From Ascidia mentula (Eukaryota; Chordata; Ascidiacea; Phlebobranchia; Ascidiidae), in assembly GCA_947561715.1 (NCBI GenBank), contig CANNZX010000068.1, forward strand, positions 1 to 64,000: DNA of 64,000 nucleotides, read 5' to 3'. A program made the position numbers and the translations under genes. A model generated the notes under the pieces. The model did not search any database. It saw nothing but the letters and a program-made list of their open reading frames with translations, and was not told the origin of the DNA. Shown here piece by piece: positions 10,997-23,312 of the stretch; within the stretch, counting starts at the first letter, position 1, and every line of letters begins with the position of its first letter.

Positions 10997-11188
10997 TGGG
11001 CCGTGCCTGGAGGTAGTGCAATACCAGGACAACCCGTGGGCAGGTCGAAGCAAGCTCCGGCACCGTGCCCCCTGTCCAAAAATCAGGTTAATACAAAGAC
11101 ATGCAAGCGAATCGCTTGCGTCCCAGGTATTAAACTGAGAAGAACAGATACTACACTTGATCTTAGCTCTAAAGAGCCGAGAAGCGAT
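10997..11188 (-). ncRNA. U2 snRNA
   Basis: Array copy as 931-1122. Confidence 0.95.
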
Positions 11189-11476
11189 GCCGCAACATCC
11201 ACTGAGTCCGCAACGTCCGGAAGAGTCCGTCTCGCATTTGCTGCCAAATTTTATTCCGGTGAAAAATGAAAAAAAAAAAAAAATTTCCTGGTTTTTTTCC
11301 TACCGTTTTTGGCAGGCCATTCAAATTAGTTTGTTCACCACATGACGTCACAAACGGACCCATGACCCACCTCCCAACCCCCGACACGACTCCTCCTGAC
11401 CGTAACAGGCGAATCCCCCCCGTAGAAACTTCGTTTCTACCTTACGTTTTGCTCTACATCAGAGGATTAGTAAAAG

Positions 11477-11522
11477 ACGGGGATAGCGCGAACGCAGTCC
11501 CCACTAGCAGAAATTGTACGGC

Positions 11523-11557
<35 letters not shown>

Positions 11558-11640
11558 GCTAAGCCTAAGTGCAATGGCTAAGCCTCGCCCTGGGCCCACC
11601 GCCGGCCTGATCACGGTGAAGGCCCCCGTCAGGTAAGTAT
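11477..11640 (-). ncRNA. U1 snRNA
   Basis: Array copy as 496-659. Confidence 0.95.
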
Positions 11641-11911
11641 GCTTTGCACAGCTTCTTGAGAGGTAGCATTTTTGTCGTCCGTCCTTGTGTTTGCCGCATT
11701 GTGCATTTCACGGCTTGTTTTATCTGGTCTCCGACAAGCACAACAACCAAATGTGCCGTTAAATTAATTGCTCTCCCGTCCTCCCTCTCTACCTCTCTTT
11801 CCTTGGCGTGTGCATACAGACGACACACACGCACTCATGGGATGCACCGCTGTTTCGTGCAATTGTTTTGCGAATGATTAACAGATGGTTATTCCCACAT
11901 GTGTGGGAATG

Positions 11912-12103
11912 TGGGCCGTGCCTGGAGGTAGTGCAATACCAGGACAACCCGTGGGCAGGTCGAAGCAAGCTCCGGCACCGTGCCCCCTGTCCAAAAATCA
12001 GGTTAATACAAAGACATGCAAGCGAATCGCTTGCGTCCCAGGTATTAAACTGAGAAGAACAGATACTACACTTGATCTTAGCTCTAAAGAGCCGAGAAGC
12101 GAT
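11912..12103 (-). ncRNA. U2 snRNA
   Basis: Array copy as 931-1122. Confidence 0.95.
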
Positions 12104-12391
12104 GCCGCAACATCCACTGAGTCCGCAACGTCCGGAAGAGTCCGTCTCGCATTTGCTGCCAAATTTTATTCCGGTGAAAAATGAAAAAAAAAAAAAAATT
12201 TCCTGGTTTTTTTCCTACCGTTTTTGGCAGGCCATTCAAATTAGTTTGTTCACCACATGACGTCACAAACGGACCCATGACCCACCTCCCAACCCCCGAC
12301 ACGACTCCTCCTGACCGTAACAGGCGAATCCCCCCCGTAGAAACTTCGTTTCTACCTTACGTTTTGCTCTACATCAGAGGATTAGTAAAAG

Positions 12392-12437
12392 ACGGGGATA
12401 GCGCGAACGCAGTCCCCACTAGCAGAAATTGTACGGC

Positions 12438-12472
<35 letters not shown>

Positions 12473-12555
12473 GCTAAGCCTAAGTGCAATGGCTAAGCCT
12501 CGCCCTGGGCCCACCGCCGGCCTGATCACGGTGAAGGCCCCCGTCAGGTAAGTAT
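12392..12555 (-). ncRNA. U1 snRNA
   Basis: Array copy as 496-659. Confidence 0.95.
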
Positions 12556-12826
12556 GCTTTGCACAGCTTCTTGAGAGGTAGCATTTTTGTCGTCCGTCCT
12601 TGTGTTTGCCGCATTGTGCATTTCACGGCTTGTTTTATCTGGTCTCCGACAAGCACAACAACCAAATGTGCCGTTAAATTAATTGCTCTCCCGTCCTCCC
12701 TCTCTACCTCTCTTTCCTTGGCGTGTGCATACAGACGACACACACGCACTCATGGGATGCACCGCTGTTTCGTGCAATTGTTTTGCGAATGATTAACAGA
12801 TGGTTATTCCCACATGTGTGGGAATG

Positions 12827-13018
12827 TGGGCCGTGCCTGGAGGTAGTGCAATACCAGGACAACCCGTGGGCAGGTCGAAGCAAGCTCCGGCACCGTGCCC
12901 CCTGTCCAAAAATCAGGTTAATACAAAGACATGCAAGCGAATCGCTTGCGTCCCAGGTATTAAACTGAGAAGAACAGATACTACACTTGATCTTAGCTCT
13001 AAAGAGCCGAGAAGCGAT
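12827..13018 (-). ncRNA. U2 snRNA
   Basis: Array copy as 931-1122. Confidence 0.95.
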
Positions 13019-13306
13019 GCCGCAACATCCACTGAGTCCGCAACGTCCGGAAGAGTCCGTCTCGCATTTGCTGCCAAATTTTATTCCGGTGAAAAATGAA
13101 AAAAAAAAAAAAATTTCCTGGTTTTTTTCCTACCGTTTTTGGCAGGCCATTCAAATTAGTTTGTTCACCACATGACGTCACAAACGGACCCATGACCCAC
13201 CTCCCAACCCCCGACACGACTCCTCCTGACCGTAACAGGCGAATCCCCCCCGTAGAAACTTCGTTTCTACCTTACGTTTTGCTCTACATCAGAGGATTAG
13301 TAAAAG

Positions 13307-13352
13307 ACGGGGATAGCGCGAACGCAGTCCCCACTAGCAGAAATTGTACGGC

Positions 13353-13387
<35 letters not shown>

Positions 13388-13470
13388 GCTAAGCCTAAGT
13401 GCAATGGCTAAGCCTCGCCCTGGGCCCACCGCCGGCCTGATCACGGTGAAGGCCCCCGTCAGGTAAGTAT
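13307..13470 (-). ncRNA. U1 snRNA
   Basis: Array copy as 496-659. Confidence 0.95.
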
Positions 13471-13741
13471 GCTTTGCACAGCTTCTTGAGAGGTAGCATT
13501 TTTGTCGTCCGTCCTTGTGTTTGCCGCATTGTGCATTTCACGGCTTGTTTTATCTGGTCTCCGACAAGCACAACAACCAAATGTGCCGTTAAATTAATTG
13601 CTCTCCCGTCCTCCCTCTCTACCTCTCTTTCCTTGGCGTGTGCATACAGACGACACACACGCACTCATGGGATGCACCGCTGTTTCGTGCAATTGTTTTG
13701 CGAATGATTAACAGATGGTTATTCCCACATGTGTGGGAATG

Positions 13742-13933
13742 TGGGCCGTGCCTGGAGGTAGTGCAATACCAGGACAACCCGTGGGCAGGTCGAAGCAAGC
13801 TCCGGCACCGTGCCCCCTGTCCAAAAATCAGGTTAATACAAAGACATGCAAGCGAATCGCTTGCGTCCCAGGTATTAAACTGAGAAGAACAGATACTACA
13901 CTTGATCTTAGCTCTAAAGAGCCGAGAAGCGAT
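13742..13933 (-). ncRNA. U2 snRNA
   Basis: Array copy as 931-1122. Confidence 0.95.
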
Positions 13934-14221
13934 GCCGCAACATCCACTGAGTCCGCAACGTCCGGAAGAGTCCGTCTCGCATTTGCTGCCAAATTTTATT
14001 CCGGTGAAAAATGAAAAAAAAAAAAAAATTTCCTGGTTTTTTTCCTACCGTTTTTGGCAGGCCATTCAAATTAGTTTGTTCACCACATGACGTCACAAAC
14101 GGACCCATGACCCACCTCCCAACCCCCGACACGACTCCTCCTGACCGTAACAGGCGAATCCCCCCCGTAGAAACTTCGTTTCTACCTTACGTTTTGCTCT
14201 ACATCAGAGGATTAGTAAAAG

Positions 14222-14267
14222 ACGGGGATAGCGCGAACGCAGTCCCCACTAGCAGAAATTGTACGGC

Positions 14268-14302
<35 letters not shown>

Positions 14303-14385
14303 GCTAAGCCTAAGTGCAATGGCTAAGCCTCGCCCTGGGCCCACCGCCGGCCTGATCACGGTGAAGGCCCCCGTCAGGTAAGTAT
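14222..14385 (-). ncRNA. U1 snRNA
   Basis: Array copy as 496-659. Confidence 0.95.
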
Positions 14386-14656
14386 GCTTTGCACAGCTTC
14401 TTGAGAGGTAGCATTTTTGTCGTCCGTCCTTGTGTTTGCCGCATTGTGCATTTCACGGCTTGTTTTATCTGGTCTCCGACAAGCACAACAACCAAATGTG
14501 CCGTTAAATTAATTGCTCTCCCGTCCTCCCTCTCTACCTCTCTTTCCTTGGCGTGTGCATACAGACGACACACACGCACTCATGGGATGCACCGCTGTTT
14601 CGTGCAATTGTTTTGCGAATGATTAACAGATGGTTATTCCCACATGTGTGGGAATG

Positions 14657-15271
14657 TGGGCCGTGCCTGGAGGTAGTGCAATACCAGGACAACCCGTGGG
14701 CAGGTCGAAGCAAGCTCCGGCACCGTGCCCCCTGTCCAAAAATCAGGTTAATACAAAGACATGCAAGCGAATCGCTTGCGTCCCAGGTATTAAACTGAGA
14801 AGAACAGAGTTCGGTGTACTGGTACCAACCCGGGTGTTAGACGGGTGGACCATTCGCCATGCCGAAAGGGCTGGTTTGCAACCGTGGCCTCCGGTCGCCA
14901 TCGCAAGCGACAGCAACCGGGCGAGGGGGTGTTGGATAGGCGAGTTCGCCCGTCCGATGACAGACAAGTAATCTGTCGGGTTCGATTAAACCGCGCCGAA
15001 CCGGGGTCATAAGACTGCGGTCGTGCGAGGGCACTATGGCCCCTCTGGGTATAAAATGGAAGGAACCCAGGTCTAAAACCCTCCCCGAGAAAGAAGGTCG
15101 GGGAGCCGACTACCCAAAGGGAGCAGACGGGGAACCAACGTGGGGGGTTATTTCTGGTAACTACAGGGATGAGTCGGATGATCGCTCACCGACCAGAAGC
15201 AGAGCCCTGAAGGAACCACGGTTTGCTCGGGTAGCCAACCCCTTCTTAGCTCTAAAGAGCCGAGAAGCGAT
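14657..15271 (-). pseudogene. U2 gene broken by a 435-bp insert
   Basis: The U2 5' part (28 nt, 15244-15271) and 3' part (152 nt, 14657-14808) are separated by the insert at 14809-15243. Twelve U2 nucleotides are missing between them, including the branch-point recognition GUAGUA, so precise removal of the insert would not restore a working U2. The flanking promoter is the normal array sequence. Confidence 0.93.
14809..15243. mobile_element. U2-inserted 435-bp element, copy 1
   Basis: Non-array DNA inside U2. It is GC-rich and full of short inverted repeats, for example CTCCCCGA..TCGGGGAG, CTGGGT..ACCCAG and GACAGA..TCTGTC. It has no convincing ORF, no poly(A) tail and no target duplication; the target has a 12-bp deletion. 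A second copy at 34868-35302 has the same length and the same two boundaries but differs at about a dozen positions. This fits a site-specific, non-autonomous retroelement. Keno (Tx1 clade) and Utopia LINEs are known to target U2 genes, but I cannot assign this insert to either. Orientation is unknown. Confidence 0.6.
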
Positions 15272-15559
15272 GCCGCAACATCCACTGAGTCCGCAACGTC
15301 CGGAAGAGTCCGTCTCGCATTTGCTGCCAAATTTTATTCCGGTGAAAAATGAAAAAAAAAAAAAAATTTCCTGGTTTTTTTCCTACCGTTTTTGGCAGGC
15401 CATTCAAATTAGTTTGTTCACCACATGACGTCACAAACGGACCCATGACCCACCTCCCAACCCCCGACACGACTCCTCCTGACCGTAACAGGCGAATCCC
15501 CCCCGTAGAAACTTCGTTTCTACCTTACGTTTTGCTCTACATCAGAGGATTAGTAAAAG

Positions 15560-15605
15560 ACGGGGATAGCGCGAACGCAGTCCCCACTAGCAGAAATTGT
15601 ACGGC

Positions 15606-15640
<35 letters not shown>

Positions 15641-15723
15641 GCTAAGCCTAAGTGCAATGGCTAAGCCTCGCCCTGGGCCCACCGCCGGCCTGATCACGGT
15701 GAAGGCCCCCGTCAGGTAAGTAT
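15560..15723 (-). ncRNA. U1 snRNA
   Basis: Array copy as 496-659. Confidence 0.95.
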
Positions 15724-15994
15724 GCTTTGCACAGCTTCTTGAGAGGTAGCATTTTTGTCGTCCGTCCTTGTGTTTGCCGCATTGTGCATTTCACGGCTTG
15801 TTTTATCTGGTCTCCGACAAGCACAACAACCAAATGTGCCGTTAAATTAATTGCTCTCCCGTCCTCCCTCTCTACCTCTCTTTCCTTGGCGTGTGCATAC
15901 AGACGACACACACGCACTCATGGGATGCACCGCTGTTTCGTGCAATTGTTTTGCGAATGATTAACAGATGGTTATTCCCACATGTGTGGGAATG

Positions 15995-16186
15995 TGGGCC
16001 GTGCCTGGAGGTAGTGCAATACCAGGACAACCCGTGGGCAGGTCGAAGCAAGCTCCGGCACCGTGCCCCCTGTCCAAAAATCAGGTTAATACAAAGACAT
16101 GCAAGCGAATCGCTTGCGTCCCAGGTATTAAACTGAGAAGAACAGATACTACACTTGATCTTAGCTCTAAAGAGCCGAGAAGCGAT
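15995..16186 (-). ncRNA. U2 snRNA
   Basis: Array copy as 931-1122. Confidence 0.95.
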
Positions 16187-16474
16187 GCCGCAACATCCAC
16201 TGAGTCCGCAACGTCCGGAAGAGTCCGTCTCGCATTTGCTGCCAAATTTTATTCCGGTGAAAAATGAAAAAAAAAAAAAAATTTCCTGGTTTTTTTCCTA
16301 CCGTTTTTGGCAGGCCATTCAAATTAGTTTGTTCACCACATGACGTCACAAACGGACCCATGACCCACCTCCCAACCCCCGACACGACTCCTCCTGACCG
16401 TAACAGGCGAATCCCCCCCGTAGAAACTTCGTTTCTACCTTACGTTTTGCTCTACATCAGAGGATTAGTAAAAG

Positions 16475-16520
16475 ACGGGGATAGCGCGAACGCAGTCCCC
16501 ACTAGCAGAAATTGTACGGC

Positions 16521-16555
<35 letters not shown>

Positions 16556-16638
16556 GCTAAGCCTAAGTGCAATGGCTAAGCCTCGCCCTGGGCCCACCGC
16601 CGGCCTGATCACGGTGAAGGCCCCCGTCAGGTAAGTAT
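16475..16638 (-). ncRNA. U1 snRNA
   Basis: Array copy as 496-659. Confidence 0.95.
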
Positions 16639-16909
16639 GCTTTGCACAGCTTCTTGAGAGGTAGCATTTTTGTCGTCCGTCCTTGTGTTTGCCGCATTGT
16701 GCATTTCACGGCTTGTTTTATCTGGTCTCCGACAAGCACAACAACCAAATGTGCCGTTAAATTAATTGCTCTCCCGTCCTCCCTCTCTACCTCTCTTTCC
16801 TTGGCGTGTGCATACAGACGACACACACGCACTCATGGGATGCACCGCTGTTTCGTGCAATTGTTTTGCGAATGATTAACAGATGGTTATTCCCACATGT
16901 GTGGGAATG

Positions 16910-17101
16910 TGGGCCGTGCCTGGAGGTAGTGCAATACCAGGACAACCCGTGGGCAGGTCGAAGCAAGCTCCGGCACCGTGCCCCCTGTCCAAAAATCAGG
17001 TTAATACAAAGACATGCAAGCGAATCGCTTGCGTCCCAGGTATTAAACTGAGAAGAACAGATACTACACTTGATCTTAGCTCTAAAGAGCCGAGAAGCGA
17101 T
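16910..17101 (-). ncRNA. U2 snRNA
   Basis: Array copy as 931-1122. Confidence 0.95.
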
Positions 17102-17389
17102 GCCGCAACATCCACTGAGTCCGCAACGTCCGGAAGAGTCCGTCTCGCATTTGCTGCCAAATTTTATTCCGGTGAAAAATGAAAAAAAAAAAAAAATTTC
17201 CTGGTTTTTTTCCTACCGTTTTTGGCAGGCCATTCAAATTAGTTTGTTCACCACATGACGTCACAAACGGACCCATGACCCACCTCCCAACCCCCGACAC
17301 GACTCCTCCTGACCGTAACAGGCGAATCCCCCCCGTAGAAACTTCGTTTCTACCTTACGTTTTGCTCTACATCAGAGGATTAGTAAAAG

Positions 17390-17435
17390 ACGGGGATAGC
17401 GCGAACGCAGTCCCCACTAGCAGAAATTGTACGGC

Positions 17436-17470
<35 letters not shown>

Positions 17471-17553
17471 GCTAAGCCTAAGTGCAATGGCTAAGCCTCG
17501 CCCTGGGCCCACCGCCGGCCTGATCACGGTGAAGGCCCCCGTCAGGTAAGTAT
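17390..17553 (-). ncRNA. U1 snRNA
   Basis: Array copy as 496-659. Confidence 0.95.
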
Positions 17554-17824
17554 GCTTTGCACAGCTTCTTGAGAGGTAGCATTTTTGTCGTCCGTCCTTG
17601 TGTTTGCCGCATTGTGCATTTCACGGCTTGTTTTATCTGGTCTCCGACAAGCACAACAACCAAATGTGCCGTTAAATTAATTGCTCTCCCGTCCTCCCTC
17701 TCTACCTCTCTTTCCTTGGCGTGTGCATACAGACGACACACACGCACTCATGGGATGCACCGCTGTTTCGTGCAATTGTTTTGCGAATGATTAACAGATG
17801 GTTATTCCCACATGTGTGGGAATG

Positions 17825-18016
17825 TGGGCCGTGCCTGGAGGTAGTGCAATACCAGGACAACCCGTGGGCAGGTCGAAGCAAGCTCCGGCACCGTGCCCCC
17901 TGTCCAAAAATCAGGTTAATACAAAGACATGCAAGCGAATCGCTTGCGTCCCAGGTATTAAACTGAGAAGAACAGATACTACACTTGATCTTAGCTCTAA
18001 AGAGCCGAGAAGCGAT
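17825..18016 (-). ncRNA. U2 snRNA
   Basis: Array copy as 931-1122. Confidence 0.95.
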
Positions 18017-18304
18017 GCCGCAACATCCACTGAGTCCGCAACGTCCGGAAGAGTCCGTCTCGCATTTGCTGCCAAATTTTATTCCGGTGAAAAATGAAAA
18101 AAAAAAAAAAATTTCCTGGTTTTTTTCCTACCGTTTTTGGCAGGCCATTCAAATTAGTTTGTTCACCACATGACGTCACAAACGGACCCATGACCCACCT
18201 CCCAACCCCCGACACGACTCCTCCTGACCGTAACAGGCGAATCCCCCCCGTAGAAACTTCGTTTCTACCTTACGTTTTGCTCTACATCAGAGGATTAGTA
18301 AAAG

Positions 18305-18350
18305 ACGGGGATAGCGCGAACGCAGTCCCCACTAGCAGAAATTGTACGGC

Positions 18351-18385
<35 letters not shown>

Positions 18386-18468
18386 GCTAAGCCTAAGTGC
18401 AATGGCTAAGCCTCGCCCTGGGCCCACCGCCGGCCTGATCACGGTGAAGGCCCCCGTCAGGTAAGTAT
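18305..18468 (-). ncRNA. U1 snRNA
   Basis: Array copy as 496-659. Confidence 0.95.
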
Positions 18469-18739
18469 GCTTTGCACAGCTTCTTGAGAGGTAGCATTTT
18501 TGTCGTCCGTCCTTGTGTTTGCCGCATTGTGCATTTCACGGCTTGTTTTATCTGGTCTCCGACAAGCACAACAACCAAATGTGCCGTTAAATTAATTGCT
18601 CTCCCGTCCTCCCTCTCTACCTCTCTTTCCTTGGCGTGTGCATACAGACGACACACACGCACTCATGGGATGCACCGCTGTTTCGTGCAATTGTTTTGCG
18701 AATGATTAACAGATGGTTATTCCCACATGTGTGGGAATG

Positions 18740-18931
18740 TGGGCCGTGCCTGGAGGTAGTGCAATACCAGGACAACCCGTGGGCAGGTCGAAGCAAGCTC
18801 CGGCACCGTGCCCCCTGTCCAAAAATCAGGTTAATACAAAGACATGCAAGCGAATCGCTTGCGTCCCAGGTATTAAACTGAGAAGAACAGATACTACACT
18901 TGATCTTAGCTCTAAAGAGCCGAGAAGCGAT
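18740..18931 (-). ncRNA. U2 snRNA
   Basis: Array copy as 931-1122. Confidence 0.95.
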
Positions 18932-19219
18932 GCCGCAACATCCACTGAGTCCGCAACGTCCGGAAGAGTCCGTCTCGCATTTGCTGCCAAATTTTATTCC
19001 GGTGAAAAATGAAAAAAAAAAAAAAATTTCCTGGTTTTTTTCCTACCGTTTTTGGCAGGCCATTCAAATTAGTTTGTTCACCACATGACGTCACAAACGG
19101 ACCCATGACCCACCTCCCAACCCCCGACACGACTCCTCCTGACCGTAACAGGCGAATCCCCCCCGTAGAAACTTCGTTTCTACCTTACGTTTTGCTCTAC
19201 ATCAGAGGATTAGTAAAAG

Positions 19220-19265
19220 ACGGGGATAGCGCGAACGCAGTCCCCACTAGCAGAAATTGTACGGC

Positions 19266-19300
<35 letters not shown>

Positions 19301-19383
19301 GCTAAGCCTAAGTGCAATGGCTAAGCCTCGCCCTGGGCCCACCGCCGGCCTGATCACGGTGAAGGCCCCCGTCAGGTAAGTAT
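19220..19383 (-). ncRNA. U1 snRNA
   Basis: Array copy as 496-659. Confidence 0.95.
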
Positions 19384-19654
19384 GCTTTGCACAGCTTCTT
19401 GAGAGGTAGCATTTTTGTCGTCCGTCCTTGTGTTTGCCGCATTGTGCATTTCACGGCTTGTTTTATCTGGTCTCCGACAAGCACAACAACCAAATGTGCC
19501 GTTAAATTAATTGCTCTCCCGTCCTCCCTCTCTACCTCTCTTTCCTTGGCGTGTGCATACAGACGACACACACGCACTCATGGGATGCACCGCTGTTTCG
19601 TGCAATTGTTTTGCGAATGATTAACAGATGGTTATTCCCACATGTGTGGGAATG

Positions 19655-19846
19655 TGGGCCGTGCCTGGAGGTAGTGCAATACCAGGACAACCCGTGGGCA
19701 GGTCGAAGCAAGCTCCGGCACCGTGCCCCCTGTCCAAAAATCAGGTTAATACAAAGACATGCAAGCGAATCGCTTGCGTCCCAGGTATTAAACTGAGAAG
19801 AACAGATACTACACTTGATCTTAGCTCTAAAGAGCCGAGAAGCGAT
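19655..19846 (-). ncRNA. U2 snRNA
   Basis: Array copy as 931-1122. Confidence 0.95.
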
Positions 19847-20134
19847 GCCGCAACATCCACTGAGTCCGCAACGTCCGGAAGAGTCCGTCTCGCATTTGCT
19901 GCCAAATTTTATTCCGGTGAAAAATGAAAAAAAAAAAAAAATTTCCTGGTTTTTTTCCTACCGTTTTTGGCAGGCCATTCAAATTAGTTTGTTCACCACA
20001 TGACGTCACAAACGGACCCATGACCCACCTCCCAACCCCCGACACGACTCCTCCTGACCGTAACAGGCGAATCCCCCCCGTAGAAACTTCGTTTCTACCT
20101 TACGTTTTGCTCTACATCAGAGGATTAGTAAAAG

Positions 20135-20180
20135 ACGGGGATAGCGCGAACGCAGTCCCCACTAGCAGAAATTGTACGGC

Positions 20181-20215
<35 letters not shown>

Positions 20216-20298
20216 GCTAAGCCTAAGTGCAATGGCTAAGCCTCGCCCTGGGCCCACCGCCGGCCTGATCACGGTGAAGGCCCCCGTCAGGTAAGTAT
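20135..20298 (-). ncRNA. U1 snRNA
   Basis: Array copy as 496-659. Confidence 0.95.
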
Positions 20299-20569
20299 GC
20301 TTTGCACAGCTTCTTGAGAGGTAGCATTTTTGTCGTCCGTCCTTGTGTTTGCCGCATTGTGCATTTCACGGCTTGTTTTATCTGGTCTCCGACAAGCACA
20401 ACAACCAAATGTGCCGTTAAATTAATTGCTCTCCCGTCCTCCCTCTCTACCTCTCTTTCCTTGGCGTGTGCATACAGACGACACACACGCACTCATGGGA
20501 TGCACCGCTGTTTCGTGCAATTGTTTTGCGAATGATTAACAGATGGTTATTCCCACATGTGTGGGAATG

Positions 20570-20761
20570 TGGGCCGTGCCTGGAGGTAGTGCAATACCAG
20601 GACAACCCGTGGGCAGGTCGAAGCAAGCTCCGGCACCGTGCCCCCTGTCCAAAAATCAGGTTAATACAAAGACATGCAAGCGAATCGCTTGCGTCCCAGG
20701 TATTAAACTGAGAAGAACAGATACTACACTTGATCTTAGCTCTAAAGAGCCGAGAAGCGAT
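20570..20761 (-). ncRNA. U2 snRNA
   Basis: Array copy as 931-1122. Confidence 0.95.
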
Positions 20762-21049
20762 GCCGCAACATCCACTGAGTCCGCAACGTCCGGAAGAGTC
20801 CGTCTCGCATTTGCTGCCAAATTTTATTCCGGTGAAAAATGAAAAAAAAAAAAAAATTTCCTGGTTTTTTTCCTACCGTTTTTGGCAGGCCATTCAAATT
20901 AGTTTGTTCACCACATGACGTCACAAACGGACCCATGACCCACCTCCCAACCCCCGACACGACTCCTCCTGACCGTAACAGGCGAATCCCCCCCGTAGAA
21001 ACTTCGTTTCTACCTTACGTTTTGCTCTACATCAGAGGATTAGTAAAAG

Positions 21050-21095
21050 ACGGGGATAGCGCGAACGCAGTCCCCACTAGCAGAAATTGTACGGC

Positions 21096-21130
<35 letters not shown>

Positions 21131-21215
21131 GCTAAGCCTAAGTGCAATGGCTAAGCCTCGCCCTGGGCCCACACCGCCGGCCTGATCACGGTGAAGGCCC
21201 CCGTCAGGTAAGTAT
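21050..21215 (-). ncRNA. U1 snRNA variant (+2 nt in stem I)
   Basis: As 496-659 but with an extra AC at 21171-21172 (GU in the RNA), giving 166 nt. The addition lies on the 3' side of stem I, opposite the two-base UU bulge of the other copies, so it changes a bulge into a 2x2 internal loop. Probably slippage of CAC to CACAC. Confidence 0.93.
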
Positions 21216-21486
21216 GCTTTGCACAGCTTCTTGAGAGGTAGCATTTTTGTCGTCCGTCCTTGTGTTTGCCGCATTGTGCATTTCACGGCTTGTTTTATCT
21301 GGTCTCCGACAAGCACAACAACCAAATGTGCCGTTAAATTAATTGCTCTCCCGTCCTCCCTCTCTACCTCTCTTTCCTTGGCGTGTGCATACAGACGACA
21401 CACACGCACTCATGGGATGCACCGCTGTTTCGTGCAATTGTTTTGCGAATGATTAACAGATGGTTATTCCCACATGTGTGGGAATG

Positions 21487-21678
21487 TGGGCCGTGCCTGG
21501 AGGTAGTGCAATACCAGGACAACCCGTGGGCAGGTCGAAGCAAGCTCCGGCACCGTGCCCCCTGTCCAAAAATCAGGTTAATACAAAGACATGCAAGCGA
21601 ATCGCTTGCGTCCCAGGTATTAAACTGAGAAGAACAGATACTACACTTGATCTTAGCTCTAAAGAGCCGAGAAGCGAT
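21487..21678 (-). ncRNA. U2 snRNA
   Basis: Array copy as 931-1122. Confidence 0.95.
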
Positions 21679-21966
21679 GCCGCAACATCCACTGAGTCCG
21701 CAACGTCCGGAAGAGTCCGTCTCGCATTTGCTGCCAAATTTTATTCCGGTGAAAAATGAAAAAAAAAAAAAAATTTCCTGGTTTTTTTCCTACCGTTTTT
21801 GGCAGGCCATTCAAATTAGTTTGTTCACCACATGACGTCACAAACGGACCCATGACCCACCTCCCAACCCCCGACACGACTCCTCCTGACCGTAACAGGC
21901 GAATCCCCCCCGTAGAAACTTCGTTTCTACCTTACGTTTTGCTCTACATCAGAGGATTAGTAAAAG

Positions 21967-22012
21967 ACGGGGATAGCGCGAACGCAGTCCCCACTAGCAG
22001 AAATTGTACGGC

Positions 22013-22047
<35 letters not shown>

Positions 22048-22130
22048 GCTAAGCCTAAGTGCAATGGCTAAGCCTCGCCCTGGGCCCACCGCCGGCCTGA
22101 TCACGGTGAAGGCCCCCGTCAGGTAAGTAT
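21967..22130 (-). ncRNA. U1 snRNA
   Basis: Array copy as 496-659. Confidence 0.95.
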
Positions 22131-22397
22131 GCTTTGCACAGCTTCTTGAGAGGTAGCATTTTTGTCGTCCGTCCTTGTGTTTGCCGCATTGTGCATTTCA
22201 CGGCTTGTTTTATCTGGTCTCCGACAAGCACAACAACCAAATGTGCCGTTAAATTAATTGCTCTCCCGTCCTCCCTCTCTACCTCTCTTTCCTTGGCGTG
22301 TGCATACAGACGACACACACGCACTCATGGGATGCACCGCTGTTTCGTGCAATTGTTTTGCGAATGATTAACAGATGGTTATTCCCACATGGGAATG

Positions 22398-22589
22398 TGG
22401 GCCGTGCCTGGAGGTAGTGCAATACCAGGACAACCCGTGGGCAGGTCGAAGCAAGCTCCGGCACCGTGCCCCCTGTCCAAAAATCAGGTTAATACAAAGA
22501 CATGCAAGCGAATCGCTTGCGTCCCAGGTATTAAACTGAGAAGAACAGATACTACACTTGATCTTAGCTCTAAAGAGCCGAGAAGCGAT
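22398..22589 (-). ncRNA. U2 snRNA, variant trailer
   Basis: Gene body as 931-1122. The 3' inverted repeat has lost TGTG (911-bp unit) and now reads TTCCCA-CA-TGGGAA, still a perfect 6-bp stem. Confidence 0.95.
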
Positions 22590-22877
22590 GCCGCAACATC
22601 CACTGAGTCCGCAACGTCCGGAAGAGTCCGTCTCGCATTTGCTGCCAAATTTTATTCCGGTGAAAAATGAAAAAAAAAAAAAAATTTCCTGGTTTTTTTC
22701 CTACCGTTTTTGGCAGGCCATTCAAATTAGTTTGTTCACCACATGACGTCACAAACGGACCCATGACCCACCTCCCAACCCCCGACACGACTCCTCCTGA
22801 CCGTAACAGGCGAATCCCCCCCGTAGAAACTTCGTTTCTACCTTACGTTTTGCTCTACATCAGAGGATTAGTAAAAG

Positions 22878-22923
22878 ACGGGGATAGCGCGAACGCAGTC
22901 CCCACTAGCAGAAATTGTACGGC

Positions 22924-22958
<35 letters not shown>

Positions 22959-23041
22959 GCTAAGCCTAAGTGCAATGGCTAAGCCTCGCCCTGGGCCCAC
23001 CGCCGGCCTGATCACGGTGAAGGCCCCCGTCAGGTAAGTAT
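22878..23041 (-). ncRNA. U1 snRNA
   Basis: Array copy as 496-659. Confidence 0.95.
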
Positions 23042-23312
23042 GCTTTGCACAGCTTCTTGAGAGGTAGCATTTTTGTCGTCCGTCCTTGTGTTTGCCGCAT
23101 TGTGCATTTCACGGCTTGTTTTATCTGGTCTCCGACAAGCACAACAACCAAATGTGCCGTTAAATTAATTGCTCTCCCGTCCTCCCTCTCTACCTCTCTT
23201 TCCTTGGCGTGTGCATACAGACGACACACACGCACTCATGGGATGCACCGCTGTTTCGTGCAATTGTTTTGCGAATGATTAACAGATGGTTATTCCCACA
23301 TGTGTGGGAATG

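Noticed and set aside
14970..15000. GGTTCGA in the U2 insert as a tRNA-type B box (SINE head)
   Set aside because: The motif continues TTAA instead of the expected CC, is altered in copy 2, and no A box is found at the right distance.
15160..15200. Hammerhead-like GGATGAGTCGG in the U2 insert
   Set aside because: The conserved CUGANGA and GAAA core parts are not both present at plausible spacing.
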